Notes under the pieces: model-generated
Seen by the model: the letters and a program-made list of their open reading frames with translations, nothing else
Told to the model about the DNA's origin: nothing
Databases searched by the model: none
Made by a program: the position numbers and the translations under genes
NCBI GenBank assembly: GCA_016208415.1
Contig: JACQYB010000037.1
Location: forward strand, 62,001-126,000
Length of the DNA stretch: 64,000 bases
DNA from: Betaproteobacteria bacterium
GTDB lineage: Bacteria; Pseudomonadota; Gammaproteobacteria; Burkholderiales; Rhodocyclaceae
Direction: 5' to 3'
Shown here: piece by piece, positions 45,387-53,505 of the stretch
How the letters are laid out: each line of letters opens with the position of its first letter
Position numbering within the stretch: position 1 is the first letter of the stretch

Positions 45387-45797
45387 TGCGTCTTCGGCGT
45401 GGCGCAATCCGGGCCGATGGTTGCGCCACGCGCGCGCGACCGGCCGCCCATCGGCGCCGTGACGCTCAATCCGGAACGCGACCCGGTGGTCGCCATGACG
45501 TCGCCCGCCACGGATCGACAGCCTCGGGCTGCATGCACGAGGCGATACGTATCTTGACACGCACCGCTTTGCGCGCGCCGGGGCGCTCTTGCCGAGCACC
45601 TTCCTGGCGGGGCTGAAGCATCCGCCGATGGCCCCCCACCGATTTCCGTTCTTGCCTCGCAGACGCCACTGCCCCATACTCCCGCCGTCGAATCCGCTTT
45701 TGTGCCAGTCCCGCGCATCCCTTCGGGATGCGGTCGCAGGTCTTCTCCCAATCGCCATTTGATGCCGTGCCCAATCCGTGGCGCGGCCACGCCAGCT
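45387..45797. other. Gap and leader upstream of the cold-shock gene
   Basis: About 410 bp without a credible gene. Near its right end a 7-bp hairpin (CGCATCC / GGATGCG, 45714-45732) lies in what would be the 5' leader of the cold-shock mRNA. A TTGACA at 45552-45557 has no good -10 partner. Confidence 0.45.
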
Positions 45798-45810
45798 CAG
45801 GAGGACGCAC

Positions 45811-46017
45811 ATGCCCACTGGCACCGTCAAGTTTTTCAATCCGACCAAAGGCTTTGGTTTCATTCAGCCACAAGACAGCACGAAGGACGTGTTCGTGCAC
45901 ATTTCGGCCGTCGAGCGTTCCGGGCTTCCAGGACTGTCCGAAAACCAGCAGGTGTCGTTCGATGTGGAAGCGGGCCGCGATGGCCGCCTCTCCGCAGTCA
46001 ACCTGAAGGTGCTCTGA
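45811..46017 (+). CDS. Cold-shock domain protein
   Basis: Single OB-fold RNA/DNA chaperone of 68 aa. RNP1 and RNP2 are intact: KGFGFIQP and DVFVHISAV, and the start MPTGTVKFFNPTKG is canonical. A strong AGGAGGA ribosome site lies 5-12 nt upstream. Followed by infA2, suggesting a cold-adaptation pair. Confidence 0.95.
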   Translation: MPTGTVKFFNPTKGFGFIQPQDSTKDVFVHISAVERSGLPGLSENQQVSFDVEAGRDGRLSAVNLKVL

Positions 46018-46144
46018 TCTCCCCCGGGCAGGTCGTCCCACAGGGGCGCCCTCCCCCTCCGCCGCGTACGGCAGTTCCCGCCACGGCCCTCATTGATGCC
46101 GGGTGCGCGGGCGTACCGCGCCCCCTGGCCGCGAGGTATCCCGC

Positions 46145-46417
46145 ATGGCAAAGGAAGACCTGGTCGAGATGGAAGGCGTCGTCAGTGAGGTGCTACCCCA
46201 GACGCTGTTCCGCGTATTGCTGGCCAACGGAGTCGAGGTCACGGCCTACGCGTCCGGCAAGATGCGCAAGCACCGCATCCGCATTCTGGCCGGGGACCGC
46301 GTGACGCTGGAAATGTCGCCCTACGACCTGACCAAGGGCCGCATCAACTTCCGTCACAAGGATGTCGTTTCGGCCCCCCGCCCTGCCGCGGCCCCACGCC
46401 CGACGCACAAGCGCTGA
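46145..46417 (+). CDS. infA: Translation initiation factor IF-1 (second-copy type)
   Basis: S1-type OB-fold factor (90 aa) that occupies the ribosomal A site during initiation. [20 protein letters not shown] and [16 protein letters not shown] are diagnostic. Compared with the usual 72 aa it has about 18 extra C-terminal residues, Pro/Ala/basic, a feature of the accessory IF-1 found next to cold-shock genes in betaproteobacteria. The main infA, normally in the ribosomal protein operon, is outside this window. Confidence 0.92.
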   Translation: MAKEDLVEMEGVVSEVLPQTLFRVLLANGVEVTAYASGKMRKHRIRILAGDRVTLEMSPYDLTKGRINFRHKDVVSAPRPAAAPRPTHKR

Positions 46418-46446
46418 GCAAGCACGCCACGCCCCAGGGCGATCCG

Positions 46447-47208
46447 TCAGTTTCCCTGGCCTGCGGGCATCTCCTGCTCCAGCAGGCATCGGATCAGGCC
46501 GGCATCGCTCGCCGTCAGCACCAGCCCCATGTCCTGCGGCCGATAGTGGCGCCTGAAGGCGGCGATGGCCGCCTGTGGGTCGGATATGTCATACCCCAGC
46601 GCGCGCAGGCCGAGCAGCGGATCCATGGCGTTCGCCGTGTCCGGCCAGGGCGGATCGCACCACAGGCCAAAACCGCGGTGCGCCAGTGTCCGCCACGGAA
46701 ACAGCCGCCCGGGATCGGTCTTGCGTCGCGGCGCCACGTCGCCGTGCCCGAGCACGTTCGCGGCCGGGATGCCCAAACGCTGGCGAACATCTTCGAGTAG
46801 CGCCACCAAGGCGTCGACCTGGGCTTGCGGATAGGGCTCGTCACCCGTGTTATCCAGTTCGATGCCGAGGGAGGCGGAATTCAGATCGGTGCTGCCACCC
46901 CAGAAGGACTGGCCGGCGTGCCAGGCTCGGGCACGCTCGTCCACCAACTGCCAGATCGTGCCGTCGCGACCAATCAGGTAGTGCGCGCTTACCTTGCGGG
47001 TCTGATCCGTCAGCGTGCGCAGCGCCTGCTCCGTGGTGTCGTTGCTGGTGTGGTGGACAATGACGAAGTTCGGGCGACGGGCATCGAAGTTCGGCGAGGG
47101 CTCCCAGCGCGTCGGAACACCGGCGCGCTGGGGCAGCGGCGCGCAGGCGCCGAGTGCCAGCAGCATGCCCAGCGCCAGCAGCCGCGCGCATCCCCGACCC
47201 GATGCCAC
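46447..47208 (-). CDS. N-acetylmuramoyl-L-alanine amidase, AmiD-like lipoprotein
   Basis: Zinc amidase_2 (AmpD/AmiD) cleaving the MurNAc-L-Ala bond. Lipobox LLALGAC near the N-terminus indicates an outer-membrane lipoprotein as for AmiD. Catalytic features: FVIVHHTS (first zinc His), HAGQSFWGG, LGIELDN and the final zinc cluster VLGHGDVAPRRKTDPG. The C-terminal ~70 residues resemble a peptidoglycan-binding-like helical domain (LLGLRALGYDI). The GTG at 47208 is chosen because it puts the signal peptide first; in-frame ATG 47328 would add about 40 residues before the signal. About 253 aa. Confidence 0.85.
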   Translation of the reverse strand: MASGRGCARLLALGMLLALGACAPLPQRAGVPTRWEPSPNFDARRPNFVIVHHTSNDTTEQALRTLTDQTRKVSAHYLIGRDGTIWQLVDERARAWHAGQSFWGGSTDLNSASLGIELDNTGDEPYPQAQVDALVALLEDVRQRLGIPAANVLGHGDVAPRRKTDPGRLFPWRTLAHRGFGLWCDPPWPDTANAMDPLLGLRALGYDISDPQAAIAAFRRHYRPQDMGLVLTASDAGLIRCLLEQEMPAGQGN

Positions 47209-47340
47209 GGCGCGCAGCGCGAGCTCGCCGCCGCAGCCCTCGCCGCAGCCCACCGCAGCGGCGCGGAGGTCTTCTTCGCCCTCCTCGACAATGCGTTCCA
47301 GATCCCGCAACCCGTTAGAACCGTCCATGATTTTCAATCA

Positions 47341-47507
47341 TCCTGGAAACCTCTTTTGACGTAGAGAACGCGGAGAAAAACGACGAGAACACAGAGCATT
47401 GCGAGGCGATGCCCATTCACCCAATGGGTGAATGTCCAGTTTGTCTCCGCGGCCTCCGTTTCTCTGCGTTCTCCGCGTTGAAAGAGGTTCAACCGAGGTT
47501 TCCAGGA
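47341..47507. repeat. MITE-like palindromic element with 13-bp terminal inverted repeats
   Basis: Termini TCCTGGAAACCTC (47341-47353) and its exact complement GAGGTTTCCAGGA (47495-47507). The centre is a perfect 10-bp-arm palindrome, CATTCACCCA-a-TGGGTGAATG (47414-47434). The arms between carry repeated GAGAACGC-GAGAAA words. No coding capacity. It sits between the amidase and the cyclase genes. Confidence 0.75.
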
Positions 47508-47734
47508 TCATAGGGCTTGTCGGCGTCCACGGGGATGCCGGATCCTGGAGGCGCGGCCCGTAGGGCCGCCGACGGGCACCGCCGTCCGGCCGATCTGGTG
47601 ATCGTCGGCGTGGGCCTCGCCCCGTCCCGCCGGAAAAGGGATGGCGCCCCATGGCTGCTTGACCGGCGTTCGACGCGCTGCGACACTCCCCCGGTCATTC
47701 TGCGAGTGCCGCGGCGGGCCCGCCACGGCCGGGA
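47508..47734. other. Intergenic region before the cyclase gene
   Basis: About 225 bp with no gene recognised. A GCGGCCC-gta-GGGCCGC hairpin is present near 47550, without a T-run. Confidence 0.4.
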
Positions 47735-49075
47735 ATGACGCGGGGAGGCACATTGGCGGACGAAGCACCAAGATTCCTGGAGCGGCTTCGCACCGCGGGC
47801 ATCGCGCCCGGGGACAGCGACGCCCAGCGGCTGAACAAGTCGCTGCTCATGTTCGCCACCGGCCTGGTGAGCGTGACCTCGATCCTGTGGCTGCTCATCT
47901 ACTGGGTGCTGGGGCTGCAGCTCTCCGCCACCGTTCCCTTCGCCTTCCAGTTGCTGCTGGCCGCCAACCTGGCCTGGTATCTCAAGAGCGGCAACTTCGA
48001 GTTGTTCCGGGTGGTGCAGTTGAGCCTGTTCCTCTACTTCCCCTTCGGCGTGCAACTGGCCATCGGCAACTTCGTCAGCGCCAGCGGCATCGTGCTGTGG
48101 GGGCTGCTGGCGCCGGTGGGCGCCATCCTGGTCATGGGCGCGCGGGAGTCGGTGCCCTGGTTCGTGGCTTACGTGTTCCTGGTGGCGCTGTCCGGCGTGC
48201 TGGACTACTTCAGCGCCCCGGCCCCGGGTCTTGCGGCGAGCCAGGCCGTACCCACCCACACCAGCGTGGTGTTCTTCCCGCTGAACTTCATCGCCGTGTC
48301 CACCATCGTCTATCTGCTGCTGCGCTTCTCCATGCAGGAGAAGCAGAAGGCCGAGGCGCGCATGCAGGAAGCCCACGACCTGCTGCAGCACGAGCAGGCG
48401 CGCTCCGAGCGGCTGCTGCTCAACGTCCTGCCCGCGCCCGTGGCCGAGCGCCTGAAGCGCGACGACAGCGTGATCGCCGACGGCTACGCCGACGTGACGG
48501 TGATGTTCGCCGACATCGTGAACTTCACCCAGGTGGCCGAGGGCCTGGCGCCCAACCAGGTGTTCGCCCTGCTCAACGGCGTGTTCTCGCGCTTCGACGA
48601 GATGTGCGAGCGCCTCGGCGTGGAGAAGATCAAGACCATCGGCGACGCCTACATGGTGGCGGGCGGCCTGCATCACGCGCGGCCCGACTATTCGGACGCC
48701 GTGGCGCAAATGGCCCTGGAGATGCGCGAGGTGGCGGGCATGCGCCTGGCCCCGCACCTGCCGCGGCTGGAGATCCGCATCGGCATCGCCACCGGCCCCG
48801 TGGTGGCGGGCGTGGTGGGGCGCAAAAAGTTCATCTACGACCTGTGGGGCGACACCGTCAATCTCGCCAGCCGCATCAGCAGCGAATGCCCGCCCGGCCT
48901 CGTCCAGGTGGATAGCGTGACGTGGAAGCGCCTGCGCACCCGCTTCGACTTCCACGAACCCCAGATCCTGCAGCTCAAGGGCAAGGGCGCCATGCCGGTC
49001 TATCGCCTGGTGGGCCGCAGGCCCGACGCCGACGACGAGCGCGATGCGCCTCCCCCGGCGGCAGTTTCCTTGTAG
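47735..49075 (+). CDS. Class III adenylate/guanylate cyclase with membrane domain
   Basis: Membrane-bound nucleotide cyclase of 446 aa. About six hydrophobic helices fill residues 35-200, then a short coiled coil (RFSMQEKQKAEARMQEAHDLLQ) and the catalytic domain from about residue 235. Metal-binding Asp residues lie in VMFADIVNFTQVAEG and LGVEKIKTIGDAYMVAGG; the transition-state region is YDLWGDTVNLASRI. The Lys in EKIKTIGD favours ATP over GTP. A TTG six codons in (47753) has a much better ribosome site (GGGGAGG) than the ATG and may be the true start. Confidence 0.9.
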   Translation: MTRGGTLADEAPRFLERLRTAGIAPGDSDAQRLNKSLLMFATGLVSVTSILWLLIYWVLGLQLSATVPFAFQLLLAANLAWYLKSGNFELFRVVQLSLFLYFPFGVQLAIGNFVSASGIVLWGLLAPVGAILVMGARESVPWFVAYVFLVALSGVLDYFSAPAPGLAASQAVPTHTSVVFFPLNFIAVSTIVYLLLRFSMQEKQKAEARMQEAHDLLQHEQARSERLLLNVLPAPVAERLKRDDSVIADGYADVTVMFADIVNFTQVAEGLAPNQVFALLNGVFSRFDEMCERLGVEKIKTIGDAYMVAGGLHHARPDYSDAVAQMALEMREVAGMRLAPHLPRLEIRIGIATGPVVAGVVGRKKFIYDLWGDTVNLASRISSECPPGLVQVDSVTWKRLRTRFDFHEPQILQLKGKGAMPVYRLVGRRPDADDERDAPPPAAVSL

Positions 49076-49121
49076 CCGGCGCGATGGACGGGGCGGGCCC
49101 CAGCCCGGCACCCGTCACCAC

Positions 49122-50411
49122 TCACACGACCTCGAAATCTGCCGCCACGCGCTCGGTGGTCGGCGCGCCCAGCCCGGCCTCCCGGGCGAAACCGGGCCAG
49201 TTTTCCACCGCCGCGCGCACGTCGGCCAGGATATCCCGCGCCCGGCGCACGCCAAAGCGATCCGCCTCCACCAGCAGATCCGCTCGGCCGATGGCGTCAA
49301 AGCGGCCGTTGACGCTCATCAGGTGCTGGTAGGTCCATTGGCCGAGGGGATTATGGGCATGGGTGAGGTCGTAGGCCGGGGCCAGTTCCCAGCGTCCGCC
49401 CTGCCTGAGGCGAAAGGCCTGGTTTTTGCTGTGATCGTCGCAATTGCGCGCCATGACGTTGAAGGCCATGCGCCGGAAGACCTGGCCGATGGCCTCGTCC
49501 CCCAGCCCGAGGCGGGCGACGACCATGAACAACTGGGCGTAGGCATGGGTGGCGCGCTGCTTGTAGTCCAGATGGTCCATGGCGCACAGCGTCTGCACGT
49601 GATGGCGGACGGTTTCGCCGGCGACGGTGTCGCGGTCGAAGCGGCGCGTCATGAAGTGGGCACGGCCGCCTTCCTCCAGCAAGCGGCAGGGCATCATGGT
49701 GATGCCGGCGGCGGCAGCCATGCGGTGATAGGCGTATTCGATGCGGCCGTAGTCGGCGCCGCCGCCCAGTTCCAGGTCCTCGCCCACGCCGTCGAACTTG
49801 AGCAGCCAGTGCTCGAAGCCCGGGGCGGCGTCGAACTGGCCACTGCGAATCTCGCCGCTGGCCGTATTCCACGCCACCACGGCCTTGGCCCGCGCCCCGC
49901 CGGCTGAGGTGCCGACGCGGATGATGTTGGCCAGGGCCGCCTGCGCGTGGAGATCCCCGGCGATGTCGCCGTGGATCGCCCGGCGCGCGGCCTCCACCAG
50001 GGATTTCATGCGCAGGGGTTCGGCGCTTTCCCGGTGCGAACCCCGCGCCGGCTTGAATTCCAGCGCCCCCATGCCACGCCGGCCCATGTAGGCCAGACGG
50101 TCGAGAGTGGTGACGGCACGCCGTTCCACGCCGTGGCCGGCCATCCAGGCGTCGATGAGAGCGTTGCCGAAATCATCGGGCAGGGCGTCGGCCAGCAGAC
50201 CGGGCAGGCGCTTGTAGCTCGGCTCGGGCAATTCGGGAAAGGCAAAGACGGGACGGGGATCGCCCAGCGGCATGGTCAGGGGTGCCAGTTCCGCGCCGCT
50301 GCGCCGCCACGCCGGATCGTAGGCGAAAACGTAACACCCCAGCCGCGGATCGGGTGCCACGGCGCCGACACGCCGGCCCCAGATGCGCACCTCGACGACC
50401 GGGGTATCCAA
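49122..50411 (-). CDS. HipA-family Ser/Thr kinase toxin
   Basis: Two-domain HipA-type kinase of 429 aa. The N-terminal domain starts VVEVRIWGRRVGAVA and contains LPDDFGNALI. The kinase domain shows VGTSAGGARAKAVVAW (ATP-loop region), the substrate-binding LLKFDG, the catalytic-loop equivalent MARNCDDHSKN and the metal Asp in LAPAYDLTHAH. Such kinases phosphorylate translation factors such as a tRNA synthetase and cause growth arrest. The start is TTG at 50411, 1 nt after the antitoxin stop; no ATG is available nearby. Encoded downstream of its predicted antitoxin. Confidence 0.88.
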   Translation of the reverse strand: MDTPVVEVRIWGRRVGAVAPDPRLGCYVFAYDPAWRRSGAELAPLTMPLGDPRPVFAFPELPEPSYKRLPGLLADALPDDFGNALIDAWMAGHGVERRAVTTLDRLAYMGRRGMGALEFKPARGSHRESAEPLRMKSLVEAARRAIHGDIAGDLHAQAALANIIRVGTSAGGARAKAVVAWNTASGEIRSGQFDAAPGFEHWLLKFDGVGEDLELGGGADYGRIEYAYHRMAAAAGITMMPCRLLEEGGRAHFMTRRFDRDTVAGETVRHHVQTLCAMDHLDYKQRATHAYAQLFMVVARLGLGDEAIGQVFRRMAFNVMARNCDDHSKNQAFRLRQGGRWELAPAYDLTHAHNPLGQWTYQHLMSVNGRFDAIGRADLLVEADRFGVRRARDILADVRAAVENWPGFAREAGLGAPTTERVAADFEVV

Positions 50412-50412
50412 G

Positions 50413-50724
50413 TCAGCCGGCCTTGCGGGGGCGTCGCGCGCGCTGCGGCGGCCTGGATCGGCTCAACAGGGCCATGGGGTCCACCCCCGGCTGCGGCGCC
50501 AGCATGTCGATGCCGTCCAGACAGTCGAGCGCCTTCAATACCCGCAGCAGGGTCTCCACGGTGGATCCCCGCCCCGTCTCCAGACTGCGCAGCGCTTTCT
50601 CGGAGATGCCGGCCTTCTCGCTGGTGCTGCGCTGGTCCTGGTTACGGGACAGGCGTACCCGCCGCAACCGCTCGCCCAGAGCGACCTGAAGTTCTTGCGG
50701 AGTACTGAAACCAAGTGCAGACAT
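50413..50724 (-). CDS. HipB-like XRE-family antitoxin/regulator
   Basis: Protein of 103 aa with a helix-turn-helix of the Cro/CI type (LGERLRRVRLSRNQDQRSTSEKAGISEKALRSLETGRGST). The C-terminal tail is Pro/Arg-rich. It would bind its own promoter and neutralise the adjacent HipA-like kinase. The ATG is preceded by AT-rich DNA. Overlaps nothing; the kinase start is 1 nt beyond its stop. Confidence 0.88.
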   Translation of the reverse strand: MSALGFSTPQELQVALGERLRRVRLSRNQDQRSTSEKAGISEKALRSLETGRGSTVETLLRVLKALDCLDGIDMLAPQPGVDPMALLSRSRPPQRARRPRKAG

Positions 50725-50885
50725 ACGGTCGTCTTGTGCCGTTTCAAAAACTGATGAGAGATCAAACAGCAGCTTCTTACCGCTTAAGTCTGTACCATTA
50801 ACAGCACTTGAGTCAATGGCCCAATATCGACCGTTTATAACTCTAACTGGTTACAAACGGCATGACGTTACCTGTTCTTGGCGAG
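50725..50885. promoter_or_regulatory. AT-rich hip control region
   Basis: About 160 bp, distinctly AT-rich against the surrounding DNA. GCCGTTT (about 50740) and AAACGGC (about 50858) are inverted copies, with a further CCGTTTA near 50831; these are candidate operator half-sites for the HipB-like protein. No unique promoter could be fixed. Confidence 0.45.
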
Positions 50886-50889
50886 CGTT

Positions 50890-52605
50890 CTACACCCCAG
50901 ACGCCTCGCGCACCAGTTCGATGCACACCCGTCCCGGCTCGTTGGCCGCCAGACGCAGGCGCAAGCCCTCGGACTCCGCCAGCCGCGCGGCCTGGAGCAG
51001 CCCGATGCCCAGTCCCGACTCCGAGGGCACCGGACCGTGGAAAAGCCGCGGCAACACCTCCGGCGGCACCGGAGCGCCGTCGTCGCATACCGCCAGCCGC
51101 AGCCGCGGGTGCGTCTGCAAGCTCACCCGTATGCGCGGCGGCGCCATGCCGGGCTGCTTGCCCAGGGCGTTGTGCATCAGGTTGTCGGCCACGCTGGCGA
51201 GCAAGCCCACCGGCGCCTGGGCCTCCCGGTTCACGTCCGCATCCTCGAACTCCACTCCGGGGAAGGCGTAACGGCGGCGCCATTCGTCCCACCACGGTCC
51301 CACGGCCGACCAGGCCACCGGCTCGTCGCCGGGGCGGCGCAGCTTCTCCAGCGTCAGGTGCAGGCGCTGCGTGATCACCGGAAGCTGGCGCCGCAGCATG
51401 GCCTGGAAGCGTGGCGAGGCGTCCTCGCCCTCCTGCCCTGCCGCAAAGCAAAGCATGTTCAGCGACTGGAGCAGGTTCTTGACGTCGTGCGTGAGGCGCG
51501 CCCCGGTCTCGTGCACCGCCTGGACATAGCTCATCTGCTGCAACTGCTCCCCGCGCAGCTTGGCCAGGTGCAGCTCGCCCAGGATCTGCACCAGCAGCTT
51601 CACATGCCACACCAGGGCCGGACTCAGGGGCTCGCCGGAATACAGCACCATGCGCAGGCCCTGTCCCAGGAACTCGGCGCCCACGCCGCCCGCCTTGCCG
51701 AAGCTCCCACTGGCGCCGCCGGCCTCCCACTCGCCCCCGCGCACCCAGGGCAATGCGGCGATGGCGCCCTGGGCACGCCGCAGGAAGCCCTCGGCTCCCT
51801 GCTCCTGCAGCGAGGCCTCGGCGATCTGCGCCAGCGAGCGCTCAAAGGGCACACCGAAGGACATCACGTAGCGCGTCACCAGGGTGCCGATGCCGGAGAA
51901 GCCCAGTCGCGGCCGCCAAGCCCAGCCCAACACCAGCAACACCCCGGCCAGCGACAGGAGGGTCAGGATGAGCGACTCCACGTAGCCCTGCCCCAGCAGC
52001 AGCACGAAGGCGATGCTGCCCAGCACCAGCACCGCCAGCAGCAGGAAGAGGAAGACGCTGAAGAAGAAGTCGATGGCCTCGCGGCCGGTGTGGTCACCGT
52101 CCTCGCCGGGCAGCAGGGCCATGAGGACCAGCGCCGCCGGCAGCGCCCAGGTCGTCACCAGCCCCACGCCCGCAGGCGGATGCAGCGCCGGCGGCATGCC
52201 CTGGGGCGTGACCAGCAGCAGCAGCGCCGCCACCAGATAGCCCAGCGCCAGCAGGTAGAAAAGGCGCGTCCATCGCGCCTCGGCGAGAAACACCCGGCCG
52301 CCGATGATCGAGGCCATGAGCATGGTCCACATGGCCAGCAGCCACACATTGAGCCACAAGACCATGGCCGTCACCGCCGCCACGGTGAGGATCACCTCGC
52401 GCAGCGCCAGTTGACGCTGGCCGTGGATCAGCGGCTGCCACAGCAGGAACAGGCCCGCCTGGCCGATGAACAGCATGCGCCCCAGGAGACTGGCGGCGCC
52501 GCCTGCCGGCTCCTGCTCGAAAATCAGGTAGAGCAGCGCCAGTTGCCCCAGCAGCAGCCAGCGCCGGTGGCGTTCCAGGAAGGCGTGCAGGCGTGGGGTG
52601 CGCAT
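50890..52605 (-). CDS. Membrane sensor histidine kinase (orphan)
   Basis: Protein of 571 aa with about nine or ten hydrophobic helices in residues 20-250, a GAF-like or linker region, then a kinase core. The H-box is GARLTHDVKNLLQSLNML; the ATP domain has SVADNLMHNALGK (N-box), CDDGAPVPPEV (G1) and SGLGIGLLQAARLAES (G2). The layout recalls PrsK-type kinases. No response regulator lies beside it. ATG at 52605 has GGAA 5 nt before it; a GTG 15 codons upstream is also in frame. Divergent from a prepilin gene. Confidence 0.86.
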   Translation of the reverse strand: MRTPRLHAFLERHRRWLLLGQLALLYLIFEQEPAGGAASLLGRMLFIGQAGLFLLWQPLIHGQRQLALREVILTVAAVTAMVLWLNVWLLAMWTMLMASIIGGRVFLAEARWTRLFYLLALGYLVAALLLLVTPQGMPPALHPPAGVGLVTTWALPAALVLMALLPGEDGDHTGREAIDFFFSVFLFLLLAVLVLGSIAFVLLLGQGYVESLILTLLSLAGVLLVLGWAWRPRLGFSGIGTLVTRYVMSFGVPFERSLAQIAEASLQEQGAEGFLRRAQGAIAALPWVRGGEWEAGGASGSFGKAGGVGAEFLGQGLRMVLYSGEPLSPALVWHVKLLVQILGELHLAKLRGEQLQQMSYVQAVHETGARLTHDVKNLLQSLNMLCFAAGQEGEDASPRFQAMLRRQLPVITQRLHLTLEKLRRPGDEPVAWSAVGPWWDEWRRRYAFPGVEFEDADVNREAQAPVGLLASVADNLMHNALGKQPGMAPPRIRVSLQTHPRLRLAVCDDGAPVPPEVLPRLFHGPVPSESGLGIGLLQAARLAESEGLRLRLAANEPGRVCIELVREASGV

Positions 52606-52720
52606 CAGTTCCGTGGCCGCCGCGGGTCGGGGATGTCGAAATACGGACACCTATGTCCAAACCGTGACGCAATGAACACCGAAAACGCGCAAAATGCCGC
52701 GCACTCGTCCGCGCCTTGCC

Positions 52721-52736
52721 TGGCACTGATCTTGCG
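52721..52736 (+). promoter_or_regulatory. Sigma-54 (-24/-12) promoter of the prepilin gene
   Basis: TGGCAC-TGATC-TTGCG: the invariant GG (52722-52723) and GC (52734-52735) are exactly 10 bp apart, matching the RpoN consensus TGGCAC-N5-TTGC. It lies 37 bp before the prepilin ATG. Confidence 0.82.
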
Positions 52737-52772
52737 GAGCATCATGTGGCTGAAAGAAAACGGAGATAAAAC

Positions 52773-53429
52773 ATGAGATCGCGGCAAACGGGATTCACGC
52801 TGGTGGAGATCGCCATCGTCCTGGTCATCATCGGCCTGCTGCTGGGCGGCGTGCTGAAGGGCCAGGAGCTGATCAACAGTGCCAAAGTGAAGAGCATGGT
52901 GGCGGATTTTCGCACGACATCGACGCTGGTCTATAGCTACCAGGACCGGTATCGGAGCATGCCGGGGGATCAGACCCAGGCGCAACTGAATGCGGCCTTC
53001 GGCGCCGGCGCAGCCACGGCAGCAACTGCAGGCACGCCGAACAACGGCGTCATCGACGGCAACTGGAACGATACCGGCGGCAGCGAGGCCTTCGTACTGT
53101 GGCAGCACCTCCGCCTTTCCAACCTCGCCACAGGCACGACCGTCATCGGCGACGCCGCCTACCTGCCCCGCAACGCCGACGGCGGCCAGATCGGCGTGGA
53201 AAGCGGGGGCGCCGCCCCATACATCGCCGGAATGCGCGGCGCCTTCTACGTCTGCTCCGACCAGATCCTCGGGCGCTACGTGCGGCAGATCGACACCACC
53301 ATGGATGACGGCAACGCCAACAGCGGAGCGGTGCAGGCTGTCCCCACTGGATCGGGGCGCGGCACTGCCGGGACGGCCAGCGCCAACATCGTGGACAGCA
53401 ACCGCTACATCGTCTGCGTGGCCTTCTGA
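52773..53429 (+). CDS. Type IV prepilin-like / pseudopilin protein
   Basis: Protein of 218 aa with a classic prepilin N-terminus: short basic leader MRSRQTG, cleavage before FTLVEIAIVLVIIGLLLGGVLKGQELI (Phe +1, Glu +5). The globular part is rich in Gly, Ala and Thr, with two Cys (about 167 and 216) that may form the D-region disulfide. A GGAGAT ribosome site and a sigma-54 promoter precede it. It stands alone, without other pilus or type II secretion genes, and is divergent from an orphan sensor kinase. Confidence 0.9.
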   Translation: MRSRQTGFTLVEIAIVLVIIGLLLGGVLKGQELINSAKVKSMVADFRTTSTLVYSYQDRYRSMPGDQTQAQLNAAFGAGAATAATAGTPNNGVIDGNWNDTGGSEAFVLWQHLRLSNLATGTTVIGDAAYLPRNADGGQIGVESGGAAPYIAGMRGAFYVCSDQILGRYVRQIDTTMDDGNANSGAVQAVPTGSGRGTAGTASANIVDSNRYIVCVAF

Positions 53430-53435
53430 TCTCAT

Positions 53436-53494
53436 GTGGGAGCGGACTTGCCCGCGATGGCGGCGGTCGCTGTCGCGGGCAAGCCCGCTCCTAC
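53436..53494. repeat. REP-like palindrome, copy 2
   Basis: 59-bp palindrome with arms GTGGGAGCGGACTTGCCCGC and GCGGGCAAGCCCGCTCCTAC, seven bp after the prepilin stop and 12 bp from the convergent antiporter stop. Confidence 0.88.
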
Positions 53495-53505
53495 TCCTCT
53501 GAATA

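Noticed and set aside
45552-45557. TTGACA as a -35 for the cold-shock gene
   Set aside because: No -10-like hexamer lies 16-18 bp downstream, and the site is about 255 bp from the start codon.
42974-45790. A 938-codon open frame on the minus strand across the YeeE and rhodanese genes
   Set aside because: It is antisense to two well-supported genes with family motifs and is His/Gln/Gly/Arg-rich, the typical reverse-strand shadow of high-GC coding DNA.
47209-47328. N-terminal extension of the AmiD-like amidase from ATG 47328
   Set aside because: It would put about 40 hydrophilic residues ahead of the lipoprotein signal peptide, which must be N-terminal for export.
50878-52776. A 632-codon plus-strand frame opposite the sensor kinase gene
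   Set aside because: Gln/His/Arg-rich shadow with no motif; the minus-strand kinase has H, N and G boxes.
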